From Roseovarius sp. (GTDB lineage Bacteria > Pseudomonadota > Alphaproteobacteria > Rhodobacterales > Rhodobacteraceae): 12,775 nucleotides of DNA. Numbering within the stretch: position 1 is the stretch's first letter; every line of letters begins with the position of its first letter. Location of the stretch: contig SLDH01000248.1 in assembly GCA_007125415.1 (NCBI GenBank), forward strand, positions 1 to 12,775, written 5' to 3'. A program made the translations under genes and the position numbers. Shown piece after piece: positions 7,445-12,775 of this stretch. Under the pieces are notes generated by a model, which did no database searches, was not told the origin of the DNA, and worked only from the letters and a program-made list of their open reading frames with translations.

Positions 7445-8559
7445 GCAAGGATGAGCCAAAATTCACGAATTCCGAGGGCGGCCTGCGCGCCCCTGCGCTG
7501 CCCATAGACCTGCGCAATGTCACCAAGACCTATGGCAAGCTGACCGCACTGGACAATGTGAGCCTCGAGATCGGTGCGGGCGAATTCCTCAGCCTTTTGG
7601 GGCCTTCTGGCTCGGGCAAGACGACCCTCCTGATGGTCATCGCAGGGTTCATTCGCCCCGATCATGGCGCGCTTGTGGTGGGCGGGCGGGACATGGTGGT
7701 GCAGCCGCCGCACAAGCGCGACCTCGGCATGGTTTTTCAGAACTACGCGCTCTTTCCCAACATGAGTGTTGCGGGCAATGTCGGCTATCCGCTCAGGCTG
7801 CGCCGGGTGCCCGCCCGCGAGGCGGCCGAGCGTACCGAAAAGGCGCTCGAGATGGTGCGGCTCGGCGGCTATGGCGAACGGAGCATCGATGCGCTTTCGG
7901 GCGGGCAGCGTCAGCGCGTCGCTCTGGCGCGCGCCATCGTCTTCGAGCCACGCATCCTGTTGATGGACGAGCCTCTCTCGGCGCTCGACAAGCAGCTTCG
8001 CGAACAGATGCAGATCGAGATCCGGCGCATTCATGATGAGCTGGGGATCACCACGATCTACGTGACCCACGACCAGCGCGAGGCGCTGACCATGTCAGAC
8101 CGGATCGCGGTGATCGATCACGGACGTTTCATGCAGGTCGATACCCCGCGCGCACTTTATGATCAGCCGCTCAATCGTTTCGTGGCGAGCTTCATCGGCG
8201 AATCGAACTTCCTGCCCGCTACCCTTTCTTCCGGCAAGCCGTATTTTGGCGATATGCCGCTGCGCATGACACGGCCCGTGCCCGAGGGGGCCTCGCATCA
8301 GTTGATGGTCCGCCCGGAAAAGCTGCGCATCGTGCAGGATGGCGCGCCGGAGGGTGACTTTCACAACCGTTTCCCGGCCACGACCCGGCAGGTGGTTTTT
8401 CAGGGGGACAGCGCGTTGGTTTACGCCATCCTCGCCGATGGCAGCGAAGTTTCCATGCGGTTGCCAAGCCGGGCCGGATCAGGCACCGCGCTGCCCGAGC
8501 CGGGCCAGAGCGTGACCTTGGGTTTGCATGAGGATGATACCGTGCTGGTGGCGGAATGA
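7441..8559 (+). CDS. ABC transporter ATP-binding protein (PotA-like)
   Basis: The 372-residue cytoplasmic ATPase has every nucleotide-binding motif intact: Walker A GPSGSGKT (54-61), Q-loop Gln100 in MVFQNYALFP, signature LSGGQRQR (152-159), Walker B RILLMDEP (171-178) with catalytic Glu177, D-loop SALD (180-183) and H-loop His210 in VTHDQ. Residues beyond about 240 form the regulatory TOBE domain found in PotA/MalK-type importers. GGAAAGG (7427-7433) sits seven bases before the ATG. It energises the two upstream permeases. A 57-base gap follows before the amidase genes. Family and role are clear; substrate specificity is set by the binding protein. Confidence 0.95.
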   Translation: MSKDEPKFTNSEGGLRAPALPIDLRNVTKTYGKLTALDNVSLEIGAGEFLSLLGPSGSGKTTLLMVIAGFIRPDHGALVVGGRDMVVQPPHKRDLGMVFQNYALFPNMSVAGNVGYPLRLRRVPAREAAERTEKALEMVRLGGYGERSIDALSGGQRQRVALARAIVFEPRILLMDEPLSALDKQLREQMQIEIRRIHDELGITTIYVTHDQREALTMSDRIAVIDHGRFMQVDTPRALYDQPLNRFVASFIGESNFLPATLSSGKPYFGDMPLRMTRPVPEGASHQLMVRPEKLRIVQDGAPEGDFHNRFPATTRQVVFQGDSALVYAILADGSEVSMRLPSRAGSGTALPEPGQSVTLGLHEDDTVLVAE

Positions 8560-8616
8560 GACCTGCCATGGGCACCCTCGCCGGCATTTGCCGAAATGAC
8601 ATGAAAGGAGCGTCGG

Positions 8617-8934
8617 ATGTATGAGATCGATCCCGCGAGAGCGGATCTGGTGCGCGAGTTCGAGGCGAACCCGAATGGCCCCTACAGCCCCGAATTGACG
8701 CTGGTGGTCAATCGACTGCGGCTCATGCCGATCGAGGACCGGCATGTGCTGGTTTGCACCAGACAGGGCCGGGAATGGGCCATGGTCAGGATGCCCGCCC
8801 GGGGCGGCGCGCCGATAGAGCCGGGTGATGCGCCGCGCTTTCACGATGCCGAAGAGGCGGCGCGCGCGGTCTTTCGGGCGCGCTGGAAAACCGTGACCGG
8901 GCAGGACCCGGAATTTCAGCAGGCGAAAGGGTGA
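8617..8934 (+). CDS. dmfA1: N,N-dimethylformamidase-type small (alpha) subunit
   Basis: This 105-residue protein lies three bases upstream of the large subunit. The segment GPYSPELTLVVNRLRLMP (21-38) and the late DAEEAARAVFRARW (77-90) resemble the small subunit of bacterial dimethylformamidase, which packs on the catalytic large subunit in an alpha2beta2-type complex. It seems shorter than the Paracoccus DMF-degrader subunit (about 15 kDa). A strong AAGGAG (8605-8610) lies six bases before the ATG. No catalytic residues are expected in this subunit. The call rests on resemblance plus pairing with the large subunit. The symbol marks the family and does not mean DMF is the substrate. Confidence 0.8.
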   Translation: MYEIDPARADLVREFEANPNGPYSPELTLVVNRLRLMPIEDRHVLVCTRQGREWAMVRMPARGGAPIEPGDAPRFHDAEEAARAVFRARWKTVTGQDPEFQQAKG

Positions 8935-8937
8935 CCG

Positions 8938-11160
8938 ATGAAAAAGGTTATTGGATATTGTGATGACTGGAGCGCGGTCGCGGGCGGCAAGATCGACTTC
9001 AAGGTGAGCACCTATGGCCCCGAGCGTTTCGAGGCGCAACTGGTGCGGGTCATCTGCGGGGACGCACATCCCGATCATGGCATCTTCAAGGAGGAAGAAA
9101 TCGAGGCGCCCTTCAACGGGACGCATGACGGCTGGACCCAACCTGTGAATGCCGGATCGCGGGCGGTCGTGCCCGCATCGCCCGTGCTGGCAGGGCTTGA
9201 GAGCTTCACCGTGCAGGCCTGGGTCTTTGCCACCACGCCCGGAAGAGGCGAGCAGGGGATCGTCACCCAATGGCAGGAGAACCCGGCCAGGGGCTTTGCG
9301 CTGATGCTCGACAAGGATGGCGCGGCGATGCTGCGGGTGGGCGATGGCGCGGGGCAGGTGGCGGAGGTCTCCACCGGTTTGCCGCTGGCGGCGCGGCGCT
9401 GGTATCTGCTCACGGCGTCTCATGACGCGCAAAGCGGGCAGATCACCATCCGCCAGACACCCGGCCCTACCGCGTTGGAGAAGTTTTCGAGCGGTGAGGC
9501 CACCGCCACGGGCGCTTTCTCCGCCGCCGATGCGCCGCTGCATTTCGCCGCCTTTCCCGCGAGCGCCGGAGACGGCCACGACCGCCATTTCAACGGCAGG
9601 ATCGACCGCCCCCGCCTGAGCAAAGTCGTGCAGAGCGCGGCCGAGAGTTCCGCCATCGGCGCGCATACCGATCCTGCACAGGATCATGATGATGTTGTGG
9701 CAGCCTGGGATTTCTCGCAGGCCATCGGCACCCAGGAGATCCGCGATACCGGGCCCAACGCCCTGCACGGGCGCACGGAAAACCTGCCATCGCGAGGCTG
9801 CAAGGGGCATAACTGGACCGGGCAGGAGCAGAACTTCGCCCACGCCCCGCAGGAATACGGCGCGATCCATTTTCACGAGGATGACCTTCATGACGCGGGC
9901 TGGCAAACCAGCTTCAGCTACGCCATTCCCTCCACATTGCGCAGCGGGGTTTACGCTGTGCGCCTGCGCGCGGGAGAAGACCAGAGCTACATCACCTTTT
10001 TCGTGCGCCCCGCGAAGGGGCAACCCACCGAGAAGCTGGCGTTTCTCGCCTCCACCGTCACCTATATGGCCTATGCAAACTACCAGTGGCACCAGCACCA
10101 GCATTTTGCCGAGGTGACCGAAGACTTCTGGACGGTGCTGCAGCCTGTGGATGTCTTCATGCAGAAGCATCCCGAGTTCGGCCTTTCGACCTATGACACG
10201 CATTTCGATGGCAGCGGCGTGCGCTTTTCATCGCGATTGCGGCCGATCTTCAACGCAGCGCCCGGCACACCCTACTGGAGCTTCAATGCCGATACGCATA
10301 TTCTGGGGTGGCTCGACAGTCAGGGCATCGCCTATGACGTGATCACCGATGAGGACCTGCATCGCGAGGGGGCGGCGGCGCTTGCGCCCTATCGGGCAGT
10401 GCTTACCGGCGCGCATCCTGAATATTACACCACCCCGATGATGGAGGGGCTGCACGAGTATATCGCGGGGGCGGGCCGTCTGATCTATCTGGGAGGAAAC
10501 GGCTTCATCTGGCGCTGCGCCATGTCCGAGGCCGCGCCGGGGGTGATCGAGCTGCGCCGCGCCGAGGATGGCATCCGCTATCGCGATGAGGAGCCGGGCG
10601 AATACTATCTGGAACTCACCGGAGAATATGGCGGCCTGTGGCGGCGGCTGGGCCTGCCGCCACAGGCGCTTGTCGGCGTGGGCACGGTGGCAGTGGGCTT
10701 TGATGTGTCGGGCCATTATCTGCGCACGCCTCAGGGCGATGACCCGCGCGCGGCCTTCATCTTCGAGGGGATCGGGCGCGATGAGATCATCGGTGATTTC
10801 GGCTATCTCGGCGGGGGCGCGAGCGGCTCGGAGATCGATGCGGTCGATCCGCTCCTGGGCACGCCCACCCATGCGCTGGTGGTGGCAAGCTCGGTCGGGC
10901 ATTCGCCCAATACGCTGCTTTGCCCTGATGAGATCGGCTTTACCAATAATGTGATGGATGGCGTGCAGAACCCGAAGGTGCGCGCCGACATGACTTTTTT
11001 CGAAACGCCGGGGGGTGGCGCTGTCTTTTCGGTGGGCTCGATCGCCTGGGCGGGCAGCCTGCCGCATGAGGGCTATGACAACAACATCTCTCGGCTGACC
11101 GGCAATGTGCTGCGCCGCTTTCTCGATGAGACACCCTTCGAGATGCCAGTCAGCTCATAA
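8938..11160 (+). CDS. dmfA2: N,N-dimethylformamidase-type large (beta) subunit, iron amidohydrolase
   Basis: The 740-residue catalytic subunit begins KKVIGYCDDWSAVAGGKIDF, as in dimethylformamidases. Apparent domains: N-terminal beta domain (1-75), LamG/concanavalin-like domain (about 80-230, FTVQAWVFATTP and W-LLTASHDAQSG), and a large C-terminal Rossmann-like catalytic domain (about 300-735). The family hydrolyses an amide bond with a mononuclear Fe(III) held by two Tyr and one Glu. Matching conserved segments here are TYMAYANY (375-382; Tyr376/379/382 candidates), STYDTHFDGSG (417-427; Tyr419) and AHPEYYT (492-498; Glu495), so the metal site looks complete. No signal peptide is seen, so it is cytoplasmic. 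It is co-translated with the small subunit. Known members release formate and dimethylamine from DMF; the CoA ligase and hydratase in this operon point to a different amide. Family call is firm, substrate open. Confidence 0.9.
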   Translation: MKKVIGYCDDWSAVAGGKIDFKVSTYGPERFEAQLVRVICGDAHPDHGIFKEEEIEAPFNGTHDGWTQPVNAGSRAVVPASPVLAGLESFTVQAWVFATTPGRGEQGIVTQWQENPARGFALMLDKDGAAMLRVGDGAGQVAEVSTGLPLAARRWYLLTASHDAQSGQITIRQTPGPTALEKFSSGEATATGAFSAADAPLHFAAFPASAGDGHDRHFNGRIDRPRLSKVVQSAAESSAIGAHTDPAQDHDDVVAAWDFSQAIGTQEIRDTGPNALHGRTENLPSRGCKGHNWTGQEQNFAHAPQEYGAIHFHEDDLHDAGWQTSFSYAIPSTLRSGVYAVRLRAGEDQSYITFFVRPAKGQPTEKLAFLASTVTYMAYANYQWHQHQHFAEVTEDFWTVLQPVDVFMQKHPEFGLSTYDTHFDGSGVRFSSRLRPIFNAAPGTPYWSFNADTHILGWLDSQGIAYDVITDEDLHREGAAALAPYRAVLTGAHPEYYTTPMMEGLHEYIAGAGRLIYLGGNGFIWRCAMSEAAPGVIELRRAEDGIRYRDEEPGEYYLELTGEYGGLWRRLGLPPQALVGVGTVAVGFDVSGHYLRTPQGDDPRAAFIFEGIGRDEIIGDFGYLGGGASGSEIDAVDPLLGTPTHALVVASSVGHSPNTLLCPDEIGFTNNVMDGVQNPKVRADMTFFETPGGGAVFSVGSIAWAGSLPHEGYDNNISRLTGNVLRRFLDETPFEMPVSS

Positions 11161-11217
11161 CCACCCGTCACCACATTTTTCCGTTATTCAATACTCCCAC
11201 AAGAAGGAAATCAAACC

Positions 11218-12462
11218 ATGGGAAAAAACCGCGATCTGGTCTTCGAATCCTGCCAGCCGGAAATGGACCTCCCGTTCAGCCAGGCCGAATATGACGAGCG
11301 GCTGAAGCGCATCCGCGCCTGCATGGAGCGCGATGGCATCGAGCTGCTCTGGCTGATGTCACCCGAAGCGCTCTTTTATGTCAGCGGCTACAAATGCATC
11401 TGGTATCAGGCGCAAAGCCCGCGCTCATGGCCTGCCACCAGCGGCATCGCGATTCATCGCGACCATGATGATTTCATCATGTTCGACACGCCGAGCGAGG
11501 AGATCATGTGCCGCTTTGTGACCTGCGCGAAGGATGTGCGCATCTTTCCCATGACCGGGCGACGCGACGGGCTGAGCTTCATCATCGACGAGTTGAAGGC
11601 CGAGGGCTGGCTCACGTCGGGCAAGGTGGGGCTGGAATTGCACAGCTACCGGCCCAATCCGCTGATCAGCGGGCGCTTCGAGGAGGCGTTCAGCGGCGCC
11701 GGCATGTCCGTCGTGGACGGCACCGACATCATTCGCGAGTTGCGCTGGATCAAATCCCCGGCCGAGATCGCGTATCTCGAGGAGGCTTCGCGCATTACCG
11801 ATATCGGCCTGGAGGCGGCAAAGAACGCGATCCGCCCCGGTGCGACCGAACTCGATGTCATGGCTGAGATGAACTATGCCATGGGCAAGGCCGGTGGCGA
11901 GCCGGCCGGGCTGATCCTGCCGGTCAATTCGGGCGCCAAGGCCAATTGCGGCCATGCCATGGCCGGGCGCCGGGTGATTCAGGCAGGCGAGCAGGTCAAC
12001 ATTGATGTCGCCGGTGTCTATAATCGCTACCATTCCGATGCCGCGCGATCCTTCTATGTGGGCGAGCCACCCAAGGATGTGCTGGATTATCATGCGCTGT
12101 CCTCGGGTGTATTCGACGTGATCGACAGCATCATCCGGCCGGGGCTGCCGGTCTCCGAGCTTATCAACACGACCCGCGCCTATTACGATGAGGTGGGCAT
12201 CTGGTCGGACAGGGGCTGGGTCGGTGGTTATGAGCTTGGCCTTGCCTTCCCGCCAGACTGGGTGGGCAACTATGTGTATGAGATGACCGACACCGACAGC
12301 GACAAGGTTTTCGAGCCCGGCACGATCGTCAATTTCGAAAGCCAGTTCTATGCGCCGCGCATGGCGGGCATGACCTATTACATCGACACGTTGCTTTTCA
12401 AGGAAGACACGGCGCTTCGGCCGCTGACTTTCCAGCCGAAGCTGGTTATCGTCGACGCTTGA
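11218..12462 (+). CDS. M24 'pita-bread' hydrolase, creatinase/aminopeptidase P-like, atypical metal site
   Basis: The 414-residue protein has the two-domain M24 layout: a creatinase-type N-terminal domain (about 22-165) and a pita-bread domain (about 175-400). Catalytic His246 (CGHAMAGRRV) and two metal-ligand Asp, D263 (NIDVAG) and D274 (HSDAARSF), are conserved, as is E374 (NFESQFY). The usual GHGIG His is Tyr338 (GYELG), followed by a PPDW motif, and the last metal-binding Glu is replaced by Ile389 (YYIDTLL). With two of five ligands missing, a standard dimetal peptidase is unlikely. Creatinase and ectoine hydrolase are M24 relatives that cleave C-N bonds without the dimetal centre, so a small-molecule amide/amidine hydrolase is the better guess. 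AAGAAGGA (11201-11208) lies nine bases before the ATG. It is the last gene of the series, after a 57-base gap. The annotated family may include DddP-like DMSP lyases, but those keep the metal ligands. Confidence 0.85.
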   Translation: MGKNRDLVFESCQPEMDLPFSQAEYDERLKRIRACMERDGIELLWLMSPEALFYVSGYKCIWYQAQSPRSWPATSGIAIHRDHDDFIMFDTPSEEIMCRFVTCAKDVRIFPMTGRRDGLSFIIDELKAEGWLTSGKVGLELHSYRPNPLISGRFEEAFSGAGMSVVDGTDIIRELRWIKSPAEIAYLEEASRITDIGLEAAKNAIRPGATELDVMAEMNYAMGKAGGEPAGLILPVNSGAKANCGHAMAGRRVIQAGEQVNIDVAGVYNRYHSDAARSFYVGEPPKDVLDYHALSSGVFDVIDSIIRPGLPVSELINTTRAYYDEVGIWSDRGWVGGYELGLAFPPDWVGNYVYEMTDTDSDKVFEPGTIVNFESQFYAPRMAGMTYYIDTLLFKEDTALRPLTFQPKLVIVDA

Positions 12463-12474
12463 ACGGCGCGCCGC

Positions 12475-12503
12475 CGGGGGGCAAGATCTGGCCCCCCGCG
12501 TTT
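12475..12503 (+). terminator. Intrinsic terminator after the M24 gene
   Basis: CGGGGGGC (12475-12482) pairs perfectly with GCCCCCCG (12491-12498) across an 8-base loop (AAGATCTG), followed after CG by a short TTT. It begins 12 bases past the M24 stop and probably ends the operon. The T run is short, so efficiency is uncertain. Confidence 0.7.
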
Positions 12504-12555
12504 GACCTGTGCGTCACAACAGGCGAGGTGAAAGAGAGAATGGCCGCTAGTGAGT

Positions 12556-12640
12556 CTTTTGTGCTTATCCCTGACAGGTTGCCAAGGGGGGGAATCGACT
12601 GGAACCTTGCAGGGAAACTGTTCTGTTGCCATGGCCGGGT
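12556..12640 (+). repeat. Right copy of flanking direct repeat B
   Basis: 12571-12640 aligns to 171-240 in the same orientation at about 55 of 70 bases, with the core 12591-12620 at 28 of 30. The shared CTTTTGT lies upstream at 12556-12562. It is outside the terminator that closes the gene cluster, so the two copies bracket everything from lysR to the M24 gene. Confidence 0.65.
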
Positions 12641-12650
12641 CGAAGCGCAG

Positions 12651-12710
12651 AGGGCCGCGCCCGATCCTGGGTGGGCGCTTCCCCGCGCCGGGGCTGCGGT
12701 GCTTTATGGT
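12651..12710 (-). repeat. Right copy of flanking repeat A, inverted
   Basis: On the minus strand this reads ACCATAAAGC (12710-12701), then 46 bases from its start TCGGGCGCGGCCCT (12664-12651), matching 28-84 at the left edge. Here it directly follows repeat B, whereas at the left about 80 bases separate A and B, so the two edges are related but rearranged. Confidence 0.5.
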
Positions 12711-12775
12711 CGCCAGATACTTCCGAACATTGAGCTTGTTGCAACGTCGCAATGCGCCCTCCCCGTTTTGCCGAA

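Larger units (their letters stand above)
12463..12775. other. Right non-coding edge, no supported gene
   Basis: These 313 bases hold the terminator and the right copies of repeats B and A. On the minus strand an open frame enters from the window end and stops at TAA (12706-12704) inside repeat A after 23 codons. It could be the tail of a gene or transposase outside the window, but it is too short to identify. Longer minus-strand frames here run through the repeats and terminator and lack coding support. Confidence 0.5.

Noticed and set aside
8568..8624. 18-codon ORF in the gap before the DMFase small subunit
   Set aside because: No ribosome site precedes it, and it overlaps the start of a gene that has its own strong AAGGAG.
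8479..10203. 574-codon minus-strand frame opposite the DMFase genes
   Set aside because: It is antisense to confident family members with intact motifs. The composition is that of a GC-rich shadow frame.
11218..12462. DMSP lyase DddP assignment for the M24 gene
   Set aside because: DddP is an M24 relative from similar marine bacteria but keeps the metal-binding His and final Glu that are replaced here by Tyr338 and Ile389.
12378..12752. 124-codon minus-strand frame at the right edge
   Set aside because: It runs through the terminator and both repeats and into the M24 3' end antisense, with no family resemblance. Only a short transposase-like tail near the edge remains conceivable.

Overview
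The window is a compact, almost gap-free catabolic gene cluster from a GC-rich alphaproteobacterium. Codon use, the GcvA-type LysR regulator, the polyamine-type ABC transporter and the dimethylformamidase-type genes all suggest a Rhodobacteraceae member (Paracoccus/Roseobacter-like). That assignment is by protein style, not by any marker gene. There is no rRNA, tRNA, CRISPR array or intact insertion sequence.

Layout: positions 1-267 and 12463-12775 are non-coding edges that share related repeats, so the cluster is bracketed. Inside, a LysR regulator (268-1185, minus) is divergent from one co-directional series of genes on the plus strand. The series runs: substrate-binding protein (1471-2517); a perfect 15-bp stem-loop (2527-2584); a two-domain acyl-CoA ligase of the NDP-forming family (2623-4731); an enoyl-CoA hydratase (4724-5542); two ABC permeases (5589-7370); a possible 25-residue ORF coupled at both ends (7367-7444); the ABC ATPase (7441-8559); the small and large subunits of an N,N-dimethylformamidase-type iron amidohydrolase (8617-8934 and 8938-11160); and an M24 'pita-bread' hydrolase (11218-12462). 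A GC hairpin terminator follows (12475-12503).

How the genes could work together (inference): a polyamine/opine-class ABC importer brings in a nitrogen-containing compound. The DMFase-type enzyme and/or the creatinase-like M24 protein cleaves a C-N (amide) bond, the released carboxylate is activated to a CoA thioester by the NDP-forming ligase, and an active-site-intact enoyl-CoA hydratase processes it. LysR would sense the substrate or a product. Classical DMF degradation gives formate and dimethylamine and would need neither a CoA ligase nor a hydratase, so the real substrate is probably not DMF but an amide of a larger, perhaps unsaturated, acid. This combination is the candidate undescribed system in the window.

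Other notable points: the M24 protein has lost two of the five canonical metal ligands, and the whole cluster lies between 12.4-kb-separated direct repeats plus an inverted repeat pair, which suggests it may be an inserted module.
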